From the NCBI RefSeq assembly GCF_003934165.1, contig NZ_RKST01000019.1, forward strand, positions 1 to 64,000: a stretch of DNA of 64,000 nt. Reading direction: 5' to 3'. Under the pieces are notes generated by a model. It searched no databases. It saw nothing but the letters and a program-made list of their open reading frames with translations, and was not told the origin of the DNA. Of this stretch, positions 1-9,456 are shown in pieces; position 1 is the first letter of the stretch, and each line of letters opens with the position of its first letter. The DNA is from Borborobacter arsenicus (GTDB lineage: Bacteria; Pseudomonadota; Alphaproteobacteria; Rhizobiales; Rhizobiaceae). The position numbers and the translations under genes are program-made.

Positions 1-1000
1 CGAACCGGAACCCATGGAATATGTCCGCGTCTGCGACGTTTACGGCGCCGGCTTCTACTACATCCCGGGCACCGAAACCTGCCTGCGCGTCGGCGGCTAT
101 CTGCGCTACGACATCCGCGTCGGTGATGCTGCCGTGTATAACGGTCTGCAGGACGTCAACGACCGTCTCGACGGCGGAACGGACGACACCTACTTCAAGC
201 GTGCTCGCGCTGCCGTGCAGCTCGACGCCCGTTCGGAAACCGAACTCGGCACCCTGCGTTCCTACATCCACCTCAACTTCAACTGGGATACCTTCAGGAA
301 CGACGACAACGACAGCGACACGCGCACCAGTGTTGCCATCAACCATGCCTATATCGAGCTCGGCGGCTTCCGCATCGGTAAGACCGACTCGCTGTTCTCG
401 ACCTTCACCGGCTATGCCGGCGGCGTGATCATGGACGATATCATCCTTTACGGTCCGTTCGACACCCACCAGATCGCCTACACCTACACCGGCGGCAACG
501 GCTTCTCGGCTGCAGTCGCTGTTGAAGAGGGTGCCGGTCCGGACTTCACGCTCGACTCCTATGTCCCGCACGTGGTTGCTGGCGTTGGCTACACGCAGGC
601 CTGGGGCGGCGTCTCGGGTGTCGTCGGCTATGACTCGGTTTGGGAAGAGTGGACCGGCAAGGTTCGCCTGGACGTGAACGCCACCGAGACGGTTTCGCTC
701 TTCATCATGGGCGCCTATGGCTCGGATGACAATGTCGCTCAGAGCTTCTACAAGCAGTGGGACGGCAATTGGGCTGTCTGGGGCGGCGGTTCGGCTCAGC
801 TGACCGAAAAGGCCAAGCTGAACATCCAGCTCTCCTACACCGAAGCAGAAGATTTTGCTGCTGTCGCTGGCGTGAACTACCAGCTGGTTCCAGGCCTGAC
901 CATCACGCCTGAAATCGCCTACACCGACAACTTCGACGCCCCGGATGGTGTTGATGCTGATGGCGTCACCGGCTTCCTGCGCTTCCAGCGCAACTTCTAA
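1..1000 (+). CDS. Omp2/RopA-family porin, 5' end outside window
   Basis: Outer-membrane general diffusion porin of the alphaproteobacterial Omp2b/RopA type; 332 residues are visible. The reading frame is open from base 2 (EPEP precedes the first visible Met at base 14), and the complete neighbour at 1374 shows that about 35 residues, including the signal peptide, lie upstream of the window. The mature N-terminus (MEYVRVCDVYG, then ETCLRVGGYLRYDI) keeps two cysteines and is nearly identical to the next porin. Alternating aromatic/polar beta-strands and the C-terminal GFLRFQRNF ending in Phe are typical of trimeric porins. It ends at a strong terminator, so it is transcribed separately from its paralogue. 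Start not visible. Confidence 0.93.
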   Translation, partial: EPEPMEYVRVCDVYGAGFYYIPGTETCLRVGGYLRYDIRVGDAAVYNGLQDVNDRLDGGTDDTYFKRARAAVQLDARSETELGTLRSYIHLNFNWDTFRNDDNDSDTRTSVAINHAYIELGGFRIGKTDSLFSTFTGYAGGVIMDDIILYGPFDTHQIAYTYTGGNGFSAAVAVEEGAGPDFTLDSYVPHVVAGVGYTQAWGGVSGVVGYDSVWEEWTGKVRLDVNATETVSLFIMGAYGSDDNVAQSFYKQWDGNWAVWGGGSAQLTEKAKLNIQLSYTEAEDFAAVAGVNYQLVPGLTITPEIAYTDNFDAPDGVDADGVTGFLRFQRNF

Positions 1001-1022
1001 TCAGCCCATCGGCTGATTTGAG

Positions 1023-1053
1023 AACCCGGCGGGCAACCGCCGGGTTTTTTGTT
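1023..1053 (+). terminator. Rho-independent terminator of first porin
   Basis: Perfect 10-bp inverted repeat (1023-1032 and 1037-1046) with a GCAA tetraloop, followed by a T run (1045-1050). It lies 22 bases after the porin stop codon. Confidence 0.9.
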
Positions 1054-1373
1054 TGGGTGGATCGCTCGAAGCGGGCTCCGCCACCTATTGCGCAGTCCCG
1101 AAATTGCGTCCGGCTGCTTGGCCTGGCTGCGGCGTTCACATGGTAAACGCGGCCTTAACGCCACCACTCCATTTGTGTTTTCTCTACAACAGACGAAGAA
1201 ACTCCGGCTGCGCATAGCATTCTGCGGATCGGCTCCTGTTGCGCGGCAAGATTTTGGTGGCAAATATCGCCTTCAAGAATCGGTGCCTCCCGCATCGGTC
1301 TCTTCAAGCCAAGGCAATCCGCAATAGCAGCGATACCCAGGCCACCCTTTGAGTTTTGACTGGAGATTTGACT
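1054..1373 (+). other. Intergenic leader of second porin
   Basis: 320 bases without a supported gene. Short frames here have no ribosome site. A weak promoter-like pair is present (TTGCGC at 1239-1244, 17-base spacer, AAATAT at 1262-1267), which would give a leader of about 100 bases. No operator or clear secondary structure was recognised. Confidence 0.35.
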
Positions 1374-2465
1374 ATGAACACCAAGAGCCTCTTTCTCGGC
1401 TCCGCTGCGGCCCTTTTCGCAGTCTCCGGTGCTTACGCGGCCGATGCGGTTGTCGTCGCTGAACCGGAGCCCATGGAATATGTCCGCGTCTGCGACGTTT
1501 ACGGCGCTGGCTTCTACTATATCCCGGGCACCGAGACCTGCCTGCGCGTTGGTGGCTATCTGCGCTATGACATCGGTGTTGGCGACCGTACCGGTTATGG
1601 CGGCTTCACCGATGTGGTTGACAAGGGAGACGCATTTGATGGTGTCGATAGCCTGAACGACACCTACTATAAGCGCGCCCGCGTAGCGCTGCAGCTTGAT
1701 GCCCGGTCCGAGACCGAACTTGGCACCCTGCGCGCCTATATGCACCTCAACTTCAACTGGGATGGCGGCGACGTAAACGACGACGGCATCACCACCACCA
1801 GCACGGAAGTGGCGATCGAGCACGCCTATATCGAGCTTGGCGGGTTCCGCATCGGCAAGAGCGATTCACTGTTCTCGACCTTCACCGGCTATGCCGGCGG
1901 CGTGATTGCCGACGACATCATCCCCTACGGCCCGTTCGACACCCACCAGATCGTCTACACCTACACCGGTGGCAACGGTTTCTCGGCGGCGATCGGCCTG
2001 GAAGAGGGCGACGGTCCGCTGTTCACTCTCGACTCCTACGTCCCGCATGTGGTCGGTGGCCTGTCCTTCACCCAGGGCTGGGGCGGTGTCTCGGCCGTCG
2101 TCGGCTATGACTCGGTGTGGGAAGAGTGGGCCGGCAAGGTTCGCCTGGACGTCAATGCGACCGAAACCGTTTCGCTCTTCATCATGGGCGGCTGGCAGTC
2201 AGATGCCGACAGGCCGAATTTCTATGGCTCCTGGAACGGCGATTGGGCAGTCTGGGGTGGCGGCACCGCCAAGCTGTCGGAAAAGGCGACGCTTAACGTC
2301 CAGCTTTCCTACACGGAGACGGAAGACTTCGCCGCAGTTGCTGGCTTAGCCTATGAACTCGTTCCTAACCTGACGATCACGCCGGAAGTCAACTATGTCG
2401 ACAATTTCGACGTCGACGGTGAAGACGGTGTTGGCGGCTTCCTGCGCTTCCAGCGCAATTTCTGA
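1374..2465 (+). CDS. Omp2/RopA-family porin
   Basis: Complete porin of 363 residues. The start at 1374 is chosen because TGGAG (1361-1365) sits 8 bases upstream and the N-terminus is a classic signal peptide (MNTKSLFLGSAAALFAVSGA, cleavage after AYA or AYAADA). The mature protein carries the conserved VCDVYG and ETCLRVGG cysteine segments and ends in LRFQRNF, giving the C-terminal Phe recognised by the BAM complex. It is a tandem paralogue of the preceding porin. Most differences fall in the segments after RYDI and around residues 280-290, which would be surface loops. It forms water-filled channels for small hydrophilic solutes in the outer membrane. Confidence 0.95.
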   Translation: MNTKSLFLGSAAALFAVSGAYAADAVVVAEPEPMEYVRVCDVYGAGFYYIPGTETCLRVGGYLRYDIGVGDRTGYGGFTDVVDKGDAFDGVDSLNDTYYKRARVALQLDARSETELGTLRAYMHLNFNWDGGDVNDDGITTTSTEVAIEHAYIELGGFRIGKSDSLFSTFTGYAGGVIADDIIPYGPFDTHQIVYTYTGGNGFSAAIGLEEGDGPLFTLDSYVPHVVGGLSFTQGWGGVSAVVGYDSVWEEWAGKVRLDVNATETVSLFIMGGWQSDADRPNFYGSWNGDWAVWGGGTAKLSEKATLNVQLSYTETEDFAAVAGLAYELVPNLTITPEVNYVDNFDVDGEDGVGGFLRFQRNF

Positions 2466-2490
2466 TCGGCCTATCGGCCTACTGAGTGTT

Positions 2491-2530
2491 GACGGCTCGC
2501 GGTCCAAGGGATCGCGAGCCGTCGTCTATT
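2491..2530 (+). terminator. Terminator of second porin
   Basis: Perfect 11-bp stem (2491-2501 with 2513-2523) and an 11-base loop, 25 bases after the stop codon, followed by a T-containing but interrupted tract (TCTATTTGT). Probably Rho-independent. Confidence 0.65.
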
Positions 2531-2658
2531 TGTCCACCTGATCTGCCGCGACGCTACCACAATAGATTGACGGGTCTCTCCCAAGTGAGCGCTATTCGCT
2601 CGCTGTGGCCGAGATTACGCTTGGGCATCTGCCCGCGTCAGCGCGTGGAGCCTCACTG

Positions 2659-2979
2659 ATGCTGCGGACAAGCGTATTTCATTGTTTCCTGGCTGGTTGC
2701 ATGGGGATGGTCAACGCCAGCGCACAGGAGGTGGTGGTGTTCAGACCTATCGACGCGAACGCAACATCGATCCCGTCTCTGGCTTGCCTCGACGCCTATG
2801 ACCGTGTTGACGATTCGTCAGCGCGGCTTTCGATGAGTTCCGATATTCTTCGCCTTTGCGCTGCAAATGAAGATGTGGATGGCGATGGGTGTGACAAGGA
2901 ATTGAAGCGGGTTGTAACCGATCAGTCCAAATTCCGCGACGCACTGAGGGGCTTCAAGAAGGAATGCCGCGCCAAATGA
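2659..2979 (+). CDS. Small secreted hypothetical protein
   Basis: Predicted 106-residue exported protein of unknown function. The start at 2659 is preferred over an in-frame Met at 2605 because GTGGAG (2645-2650) precedes it and the following residues form a signal peptide (MLRTSVFHCFLAGCMGMVNASAQ). The mature part has four cysteines (SLACLDAY, RLCAANED, DGCDKEL, KKECRAK), suggesting two disulfides in the periplasm, and is otherwise charged. No family was recognised. It stands alone between the porin terminator and the convergent hydrolase gene. Confidence 0.6.
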   Translation: MLRTSVFHCFLAGCMGMVNASAQEVVVFRPIDANATSIPSLACLDAYDRVDDSSARLSMSSDILRLCAANEDVDGDGCDKELKRVVTDQSKFRDALRGFKKECRAK

Positions 2980-3069
2980 TATGAGATACAAACATCCGCG
3001 CCCCGCGCAGAGATGGTGTGCGGCTGGCGGACATAACAGAAGCGATTTCGTGTCTTTCCGCGCACTCGT

Positions 3070-4020
3070 TTACGCAGAGGTCCCGGCAATGGATGAGGGG
3101 GCGATGCTTCCCGCGCCCGACCCGCCATGGCGCGTCTTGCGATCGGCCTTTGCAAGAAAGGTTGCGATTTTCTGAGGCAGACTGCCTGTTTCAAGAAGGG
3201 GAGCATGCCCCTGGCCGGTAACGGTCACTGTATCGATCATTGGATGGCGCCGCGCCATTTCATCCAAGGTTTCGGCCGAAAGCAGCCGAGAATTTTCGCC
3301 TCTGATCGCCAGAAGCGGAATATTGCACAGGCCCTGGAATTGTGGCCACAGCACCGGCAGCGGTGCATTCAGATCCAAACCAGTCACGGTTTTCACAAGC
3401 GCAGGGTCGTAGTCCGCGACTGGATTGCCGTCGGCATCGCGGTAGATGGCCCGGACGAATCGTTCCCAGTCGGCATCGGTCAGCGCCGAAAAGGCCTGGC
3501 CGTGAGTGGCGCGCTGGATAGTTACGGCATCGGCAAGGCTCTTGGGCTTGGGCGCACGTTCGAGATAGGCCCGGATATGGGCCAAGCCCGCACCTTCGAC
3601 GACCGGGCCTATGTCGTTGAGAATCACGGCCTTCAAGGTCGTTGGGCGCATGGCGGCAAGCACGTGGATGATGAGGCCGCCGCGCGAGGTGCCAATGAAG
3701 GCGCCATGCGCAATCCCCATTGCCGTCAGCCCGGCAAGAATATCCTCTGCCTCGACGACGACATTGTAGTTTTGCCAGTTGCGGTCATAGGCCGATTGGC
3801 CACGGCCACGATAGTCGAAGGCGACGACCATGCGCGGCGTAGCGGCGTCGCGCGACAGATAGAGCGCAAGTTCATGGAAGTCGCGGGCATTGCGGGTGAG
3901 CCCCGGAAGGCAGATTGCCGGCTGTGCTGTCGATATCTCCTTGCCATAGATGCGCGCGTGCAGACGCAACCCATCAGGCGCGCTGTAATAGAAGTCGGAA
4001 TAGTCTGGCGTGGAAGTCAA
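3070..4020 (-). CDS. Alpha/beta hydrolase
   Basis: About 316-residue alpha/beta hydrolase fold protein with unknown substrate. Visible motifs: the oxyanion segment LPGLTRNARDF, the strand-4 segment VAFDYRGRGQS, the nucleophile elbow GTSRGG (Ser nucleophile) and a late GQGHAPLL with the catalytic His; an Asp of the RGE/AETLDE region probably completes the triad. The chosen start is a TTG at 4020 that overlaps the TGA of the upstream transglycosylase gene (TTGA), implying translational coupling. The open frame continues further upstream, but only as antiphase reading of that gene. Start moderately uncertain. Confidence 0.82.
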   Translation of the reverse strand: MTSTPDYSDFYYSAPDGLRLHARIYGKEISTAQPAICLPGLTRNARDFHELALYLSRDAATPRMVVAFDYRGRGQSAYDRNWQNYNVVVEAEDILAGLTAMGIAHGAFIGTSRGGLIIHVLAAMRPTTLKAVILNDIGPVVEGAGLAHIRAYLERAPKPKSLADAVTIQRATHGQAFSALTDADWERFVRAIYRDADGNPVADYDPALVKTVTGLDLNAPLPVLWPQFQGLCNIPLLAIRGENSRLLSAETLDEMARRHPMIDTVTVTGQGHAPLLETGSLPQKIATFLAKADRKTRHGGSGAGSIAPSSIAGTSA

Positions 4021-6047
4021 CGACCGTTCACCAGATCGTCGACAATATCGAACTTGCCCGAAAGGCGCATCTTGTAGACCTGATAGTTCTCCATGACACG
4101 CTGGATATAGCCGCGGGTTTCGGCGAAGGGAATGCGTTCGATCCAGTCGATGACGATCTCGATATCCTTTCCACGCGGATCGCCATAGCGCGACATCCAT
4201 TGGGAGGCACGGCGCGGACCGGCGTTGTAGCCGGCGAAGGTGAGCACATAGGAGCCGTCGAAACGCCTAAGCTGCTCGCCGAGAAAGGCCGCACCCAGCG
4301 TCGCATTATACCCAGCATCGGTGGTGAGGCGGGCCTGCGAATAGGTCATGCCGGCCGTTCGTGCCACCTCCTTGGCGGTTCCCGGCAGCAATTGCAACAG
4401 GCCGCGCGCACCGGCACCCGAAACGGCCGTGACGTTGAACTCGCTCTCCTGGCGGGCAATGGCATAGGCAAGAGCCTTTCCGGAACCGGAAATATTGGCG
4501 GAGGAGGGGATGACACCGGTGGGATGGGCAAGCGCGCCGACCTCGATGCCGCGCGCAGCGGCGATCTTGCCGACCCTCAAGGCCAGGAAATGATTACCGC
4601 GCTTTTCGGCCATGACGGCAAGCAAAGCCAATTCGCCGGGGCTGGTGAGTTGGGCTGCAAGGTCGCGGTATAGCGTGTCGGCAAGGCTGGCATGGTCCGC
4701 CTGCTCCAGACGCTTGATGGCATGCACCGCCTCGCGGCGCTCGAAAGCCTGCCGATCCCGGGTAGATGGCTGGGGGTAGTCCACCTTGATCGTGTTGCGG
4801 CCCAGCTTGGCGGCGGCGAGTTGGCCATAGAAACTGGTGCCGTAGCGCGCCGCCTTCTGGAAATAATCCTTCGAATTGCCCGGGCCGCCCGTTTCGGCAG
4901 CGCGTCCGAGCCAATAATAGGCTCGCGCCAGCGAAATGGGGCCTTCGGCGAGATCGGCAATGCGGGCAAAATGCCGGGCCGCCACATTCGCGTCGCGCAG
5001 GCCGCGCAAGGCATACCAGCCCGCATGGAATTCGGCATCGGCAGCATTGGCCGGACTTTCGGCCGCATGGGCGGCTGCCACGCGATAGGCGGTTTTCATG
5101 TCGCCCTGATCGACCAGTTCGCGCGACAGTACGCGGCGTTCGATCCACCAGGCATCGGGATCGACCAGCGCGGCCTTCTCCTTGGGCGCCTTGAGCATGA
5201 CGGCTGCGGCCTGCGCGAACTTGTCCTTGCGCCGAAGATATTTCGCCTCGGCAAAATAATAGCCGGCACTGCGCTGCATGGCCGGCACCGCGTCAAGCAG
5301 CTTGCCCGCCGATTTTTCGCCGCGGATCACGGCACCCCAGGCTTCGGCCAATGTCTCGGCGCCGGCAAGGGCGGCAACGCGCATGGCCGAGTTGACTCGA
5401 TCCGCATAAAGCATCCGCTCCATGCGCAAACGGTGGTCGGCGGCCGGGATGAGCTTGCCGAACTCCTTGATGACGGCAACTTCGTCCCTGGCGTCGAGTT
5501 TTTGCGTGCGCCACAGCGGTGAAAGTGCGGCGCGTGCTGCGTTGCGATTTCCGAGCGCGACATGCGCCCGGGCGAGGATCATCGCGCCTTCGATGGTCTG
5601 CGGCGGCGTGCTGCCGAATGCCTTGGCGACGGCTTTCGCATCAGGCGCCTCGCGAAAAAGCGCACGTTCGCTGTTGCGGCGCAGCGCCTCCATGCCGGGC
5701 CAGCCGGGCAGCGCCTGTGCGGCAGCGGCAATTTCGCCGCTTGGGACCTTGTCGCCGCCTCGAAGAGCGATGGCCCAGGAGAGGATATGGTGGTCGAGGG
5801 AATGGCGAGGCAGTCGATCGCGGATCGTGCGTGCGCCATCGATGTCGCGCGCCGAGAGCGCATCGAGCCCGCTTTTCAGTACGGCGATGCTGCCCGTTGC
5901 AATCGCACCCGCGCCAACGAAACCACCAGGCTGGGCGGGGATCGCGGCGGTCATTTGCGCATCAACGGTGCCTGTCATCGCCGCTGGCGTGAAAGCGAGA
6001 AACGCGCCGACCAGCGCGAAGCGATGAATGTGCCTGTTGCCGGCCAT
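4017..6047 (-). CDS. Soluble lytic murein transglycosylase (Slt type)
   Basis: Periplasmic exolytic transglycosylase that cleaves the MurNAc-GlcNAc bond of peptidoglycan to form 1,6-anhydroMurNAc ends; 676 residues. The start at 6047 has GGGAG 5 bases upstream and opens a signal peptide (MAGNRHIHRFALVGAFLAF). Residues about 40-480 are alpha-helical repeats that form the superhelical ring of Slt70-like enzymes. The C-terminal catalytic domain shows AIARQESEF, with catalytic Glu near residue 534, then GARGLLQLLPGTA and FAGYNAGP. The last bases overlap the hydrolase start. The gene is divergent from dapA. Confidence 0.92.
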   Translation of the reverse strand: MAGNRHIHRFALVGAFLAFTPAAMTGTVDAQMTAAIPAQPGGFVGAGAIATGSIAVLKSGLDALSARDIDGARTIRDRLPRHSLDHHILSWAIALRGGDKVPSGEIAAAAQALPGWPGMEALRRNSERALFREAPDAKAVAKAFGSTPPQTIEGAMILARAHVALGNRNAARAALSPLWRTQKLDARDEVAVIKEFGKLIPAADHRLRMERMLYADRVNSAMRVAALAGAETLAEAWGAVIRGEKSAGKLLDAVPAMQRSAGYYFAEAKYLRRKDKFAQAAAVMLKAPKEKAALVDPDAWWIERRVLSRELVDQGDMKTAYRVAAAHAAESPANAADAEFHAGWYALRGLRDANVAARHFARIADLAEGPISLARAYYWLGRAAETGGPGNSKDYFQKAARYGTSFYGQLAAAKLGRNTIKVDYPQPSTRDRQAFERREAVHAIKRLEQADHASLADTLYRDLAAQLTSPGELALLAVMAEKRGNHFLALRVGKIAAARGIEVGALAHPTGVIPSSANISGSGKALAYAIARQESEFNVTAVSGAGARGLLQLLPGTAKEVARTAGMTYSQARLTTDAGYNATLGAAFLGEQLRRFDGSYVLTFAGYNAGPRRASQWMSRYGDPRGKDIEIVIDWIERIPFAETRGYIQRVMENYQVYKMRLSGKFDIVDDLVNGR

Positions 6048-6285
6048 GCCAACTCCCTGCCGCACACAATACAAACTGGATGGAGTGACAGGAAGCCTAT
6101 TCGGCGCCGATGAAGAGCAGGTTAATGAAAGGTTATCGGGGTCGATAAAATAGCGGGTTTTCTGGCCCTGCCGATCCCTCCTGTCTGCCGCGTCAAGGCT
6201 ATGGTGTGCGGCTTTGTTTTCGGATAGAAAGCCGCGAAATCAAAACATGACTGCATATCCGAAAGGCCGCAGGGAGTTCCATGAC

Positions 6286-7167
6286 ATGCTGAGAGGCTCG
6301 ATCACCGCACTCGTGACACCGTTCCAGAAGGGTGGCGGTTTCGACGAGAAAGCCTTTCGCGACCTTGTCGAGTGGCAGATTTCGGAAGGCACGTCCGGGT
6401 TGGTGCCGGTCGGCACCACCGGTGAATCACCGACCCTGTCGCATGACGAGCACCGCCAGGTGGTCAAGGCCTGTGTCGAGGTCGCCGCAGGCCGGGTGCC
6501 GGTGATCGCGGGTGCCGGCTCCAACAATACGGAAGAAGCGATTGGCCTTGCCAGATATGCCGAGCAGGTCGGGGCAGATGCGGTGCTGGTTGTCACGCCA
6601 TACTACAACAAGCCGAGCCAGCGCGGCCTCTACGCCCACTTTGCGGCGGTGGCCAAGGCAACCAAACTGCCGATCATCATCTACAATATCCCGCCGCGCT
6701 CGATCATCGACATGGCGCCCGAAACCATGGGCCGCCTGGCGCATGACTTCCCCAACATCGCCGGCGTCAAGGATGCCACCGGCAAGGTCGAGCGCGCTTC
6801 CGAGCAGCGCGCGACCTGCGGCAAGGACTTCATCCAGCTTTCGGGCGAGGATGCCTCGGCGCTGGGCTTCAATGCCCATGGCGGCGTCGGCTGCATTTCG
6901 GTGACCGCCAATGTCGCGCCGCGGCTGTGTGCGGAGTTCCAGGAGGCTTCGCTGAAGGGCGATCGCGAACGCGCACTCGAATTGCAGGACCGACTGATGC
7001 CGCTGCACCGGGCGCTGTTCCTGGAGCCCAACCCGGCCGGGCCGAAATATGCGCTTTCGCGCCTCGGTCGGATCGAGAATCTGCTGCGTACGCCGATGGT
7101 CGAGATCGAGGCCGAGACTGCCGCGCGCATCGATGCGGCGATGAAGCATGCCGGGCTGATCAACTGA
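6286..7167 (+). CDS. dapA: 4-hydroxy-tetrahydrodipicolinate synthase
   Basis: Condenses pyruvate with aspartate semialdehyde in the first committed step of lysine and diaminopimelate synthesis; 293 residues, the usual family length. The start at 6286 has AGGGAG 9 bases upstream; an earlier in-frame ATG at 6247 adds residues not seen in the family. Motifs: GTTGESPTL (Thr44/45), VVTPYYNKP (Tyr107), YNIPPRS (Tyr133) and GVKDATG with the Schiff-base Lys162. DAP feeds peptidoglycan, so the gene fits beside the transglycosylase. An 8-bp hairpin (6208-6215/6228-6235) lies in the leader. Confidence 0.96.
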   Translation: MLRGSITALVTPFQKGGGFDEKAFRDLVEWQISEGTSGLVPVGTTGESPTLSHDEHRQVVKACVEVAAGRVPVIAGAGSNNTEEAIGLARYAEQVGADAVLVVTPYYNKPSQRGLYAHFAAVAKATKLPIIIYNIPPRSIIDMAPETMGRLAHDFPNIAGVKDATGKVERASEQRATCGKDFIQLSGEDASALGFNAHGGVGCISVTANVAPRLCAEFQEASLKGDRERALELQDRLMPLHRALFLEPNPAGPKYALSRLGRIENLLRTPMVEIEAETAARIDAAMKHAGLIN

Positions 7168-7324
7168 AATGCGGCTGAATAAAAGCTTGGAGCCGTCCTC
7201 GAACTGGAACGGCTCTAGCCCCTTGCGGAATTCGGCTCGCAGGGCCATTTGAGTGCGTCCTTCAAGGCCTTTCCCGACAGCGAGGGGGGCGCCTTGAAGA
7301 ACCACCGGATAGCGATGTGATGCC

Positions 7325-7801
7325 ATGAGCCAGAAGAAAGCAGACCCCAACAACAAGGTTGCCGCAGAAAACCGCAAGGCACGGTTTTCCTATGAGGTCA
7401 TCGACACGGTCGAGGCCGGCCTTGTGCTGACCGGGACCGAGGTCAAGTCTCTGCGGCAGGGGCAGGCGAATATCCAGGAATCCTACGCCTCGGCCGAGGA
7501 TGGCGAGATCTGGCTGATCAATTCCTATGTGCCGGAATATCTGCAGGGCAACCGCTTCAACCATGAGCCGCGCCGCCGCCGCAAATTGTTGCTGAACAAG
7601 CGTGAAATGGCGCGACTTGCCCAGAGCGTCGAACGCGAAGGCATGACCATGGTGCCGTTGAAGATCTATTTCAACGACAAGGGCCGCGCCAAGCTGCTTT
7701 TGGCCATCGCACGCGGCAAGAAGCTGCACGACAAGCGCGAGACTGAAAAACAGCGCGACTGGAACCGCGAAAAGGGCAGGCTGCTCAAGGAGCGAGGGTG
7801 A
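7325..7801 (+). CDS. smpB: SsrA-binding protein SmpB
   Basis: Partner of tmRNA in trans-translation; it binds tmRNA, mimics the codon-anticodon pairing in the A site and rescues stalled ribosomes. 158 residues, normal size. Seen: [12 protein letters not shown] near the N-terminus, [15 protein letters not shown], and the basic C-terminal tail ([21 protein letters not shown]), which enters the decoding centre. Downstream of dapA with 157 bases between, in the common dapA-smpB arrangement of this order. No tmRNA gene was seen in the window. Confidence 0.97.
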   Translation: MSQKKADPNNKVAAENRKARFSYEVIDTVEAGLVLTGTEVKSLRQGQANIQESYASAEDGEIWLINSYVPEYLQGNRFNHEPRRRRKLLLNKREMARLAQSVEREGMTMVPLKIYFNDKGRAKLLLAIARGKKLHDKRETEKQRDWNREKGRLLKERG

Positions 7802-7818
7802 GGAATGGTGCGCGTCCG

Positions 7819-7852
7819 CGCACGAAAAGCCAACGATTTGGCTTTTCGTGCG
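7819..7852. terminator. Bidirectional terminator between smpB and udg
   Basis: Perfect 15-bp inverted repeat (CGCACGAAAAGCCAA at 7819-7833 and its complement at 7838-7852) with a CGAT loop, placed between two convergent genes. The A/T runs lie inside the stem, so it can act in both directions. It could also be a member of a dispersed palindrome family. Confidence 0.6.
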
Positions 7853-7916
7853 ACGAACGTCCGAAGCCATAGCGAAGGGCCGGACCGGGTAGAGCTACTT
7901 CAGCTCCAGCCTGATT

Positions 7917-8567
7917 TTATCGCTTCAGATACTCTGCTATCTCGCTGAATACATTGATGAACATCTCTGTCGTCAGGCGACCGGTATTGGTGTTGTAGCG
8001 CGAGCAGTGATAGCTCGAAAACACGGTCACACCGCCGATCTGTTGCCTGCCGCCATGGCTGAAGGGAAAGTCGGCCACTCGCCCGCCCAATGCCCTGATG
8101 GTGGATTGATGTGAAATCGTCCCCAGTGTCAGGATCGCTTCCAGATTTTCAAAGCGCTTCAATGTGGCGCTGAGGAACTGCCGGCAGGTGTTGATTTCGG
8201 CGCCGACCGGCTTGTTTTCGGGTGGGACGCATTTGACCGCATTGGTGATTGCGGTGCCGATCAGTTCGAGACTGTCGTCGGGACGCGCCTCGAAGCGCCC
8301 GCGTGCCAGACCGAAGCGGATCAGTGTGTCATAGAGGAGGTCGCCAGCGTAGTCGCCGGTGAAGGGCCTTCCGGTGCGGTTGGCACCGCGCAGGCCGGGT
8401 GCCAGCCCGACGACGAGCAGGCGCACGGCCGCGTCGCCTTCAGGGGGCAGGAAGGAGGGGACCGGTGCATTGTGCCATGATGGCTCGCGCTCACGCCATC
8501 CCGCAATGAAATCATGCAGGCGGGGGCAGAGTGGGCAATCGGGCGAGGGTTCGCAGGCGCCCCGCAT
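7917..8567 (-). CDS. Uracil-DNA glycosylase, family 5 (UdgB type)
   Basis: Base-excision repair glycosylase; 216 residues. Motif A reads GLAPGLRGANRTG followed by PFTGD, which is family 5 (UdgB) rather than family 4, and the C-terminal motif HCSRYNTNTG supplies the His of motif B. Cysteines at 5, 11 and 14 plus later NAVKCVPPEN and INTCRQF are consistent with the 4Fe-4S cluster of the family. The ATG at 8567 overlaps the TGA of the upstream NYN gene (ATGA), so translation is probably coupled. The family removes uracil and, in characterised members, hypoxanthine and other deaminated bases. Confidence 0.88.
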   Translation of the reverse strand: MRGACEPSPDCPLCPRLHDFIAGWREREPSWHNAPVPSFLPPEGDAAVRLLVVGLAPGLRGANRTGRPFTGDYAGDLLYDTLIRFGLARGRFEARPDDSLELIGTAITNAVKCVPPENKPVGAEINTCRQFLSATLKRFENLEAILTLGTISHQSTIRALGGRVADFPFSHGGRQQIGGVTVFSSYHCSRYNTNTGRLTTEMFINVFSEIAEYLKR

Positions 8568-9151
8568 CAATAGTCTTCGTCATCGGCCGTATCGGCCGGC
8601 TCCGGGCGCCGCGCGGGTCGTTCGGTGGGATCGCGGCCGATCTCGCCCTTCAGCGTCATGAGGTCGATGAAGTGGTCGGCCTGCCGACGCAGTTCATCGG
8701 AGATCATCGGCGGCTGCGAGGCCATGGTGGATACCACGCTCACCTTCTTGCCCCGACGCTGCAATGCCTCGACCAGCGTGCGGAAGTCGCCGTCGCCGGA
8801 GAAGATGACATAGTGGTCGACCACGTCGGCCAGTTCCAGCGCATCGACGGTGAGTTCGATGTCCATATTGCCTTTGATCTTGCGGCGGCCGGCGGAATCG
8901 GTGAATTCCTTGGCCGGCTTGGTCACCACCTTGAAGCCGTTATAGTCGAGCCAGTCTATCAGCGGGCGAATGGAGGAGTATTCCTGATCTTCGACCAGCG
9001 CAGTGTAGTAGTAGGCTCGGAGCAGATAACCGCGTTTCTGGAAGCTCGACAGCAATTTGCGATAGTCGATGTCGAAGCCGAGCGAGCGCGATGTGGCGTA
9101 GAGATTAGCGCCATCAATAAAGAGCGCGATCTTCTCCCGTGGATCAAACAT
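8567..9151 (-). CDS. NYN/LabA-like (DUF88) predicted ribonuclease
   Basis: 194-residue protein of the NYN (PIN-like) family, predicted metal-dependent ribonucleases. Evidence: ALFIDGANLY at the N-terminus with the first acidic residue, KGNMDIELTVDALEL, and YVIFSGDGDF followed by ALQRRGKKVSVVS, the typical LabA spacing of Asp residues. The tail is acidic and ends DDEDY. AGGGA lies 8 bases before the ATG. It is transcribed divergently from rpoZ and forms an operon with the uracil-DNA glycosylase. Its RNA target is unknown. Confidence 0.85.
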   Translation of the reverse strand: MFDPREKIALFIDGANLYATSRSLGFDIDYRKLLSSFQKRGYLLRAYYYTALVEDQEYSSIRPLIDWLDYNGFKVVTKPAKEFTDSAGRRKIKGNMDIELTVDALELADVVDHYVIFSGDGDFRTLVEALQRRGKKVSVVSTMASQPPMISDELRRQADHFIDLMTLKGEIGRDPTERPARRPEPADTADDEDY

Positions 9152-9456
9152 GTGAAATATCCCTAGAAAAAATAGGCAACGTCATCAAAACGCCAGAACT
9201 GCCGTTGGGTTTCGTGAAAACAGCCCTGACGAACCGCCTAATCTAAAAATATAACGCGACTGCTTCCCATTCCAAGGGCCGCAAGCCTGCACAAGAAAAT
9301 GTGATCTTGCGTTTCCGGCAAGAGGAGTCGAGTGTCAAGGCATGAAACCGTGCCTGTGGCCGAGGCGGCATGCTGCTTCTTGCTTGTGTTTTGCAGCGGT
9401 TCGGGTTAAGGACCGCGCCTGTTTTCCATGACATTCACGTATGAAAGGGGCGATCC
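9152..9456. other. Divergent intergenic region NYN / rpoZ
   Basis: 305 bases shared by two divergent genes. It must hold both promoters, but no pair close to the alphaproteobacterial consensus was found. The best candidate for rpoZ is CTTGTG near 9382 with TTAAGG 17 bases downstream, which is weak. No ORF with a ribosome site, no tRNA. Confidence 0.3.

Noticed and set aside
6122-6136. TTAA-N7-TTAT between the transglycosylase and dapA
   Set aside because: One mismatch to the CtrA consensus and a single copy; expected by chance more often than the pair at 21302-21381.
7190-7215. 7-bp hairpin GAGCCGT/ACGGCTC after dapA
   Set aside because: No T run follows and the stem is short; not enough to call a terminator.
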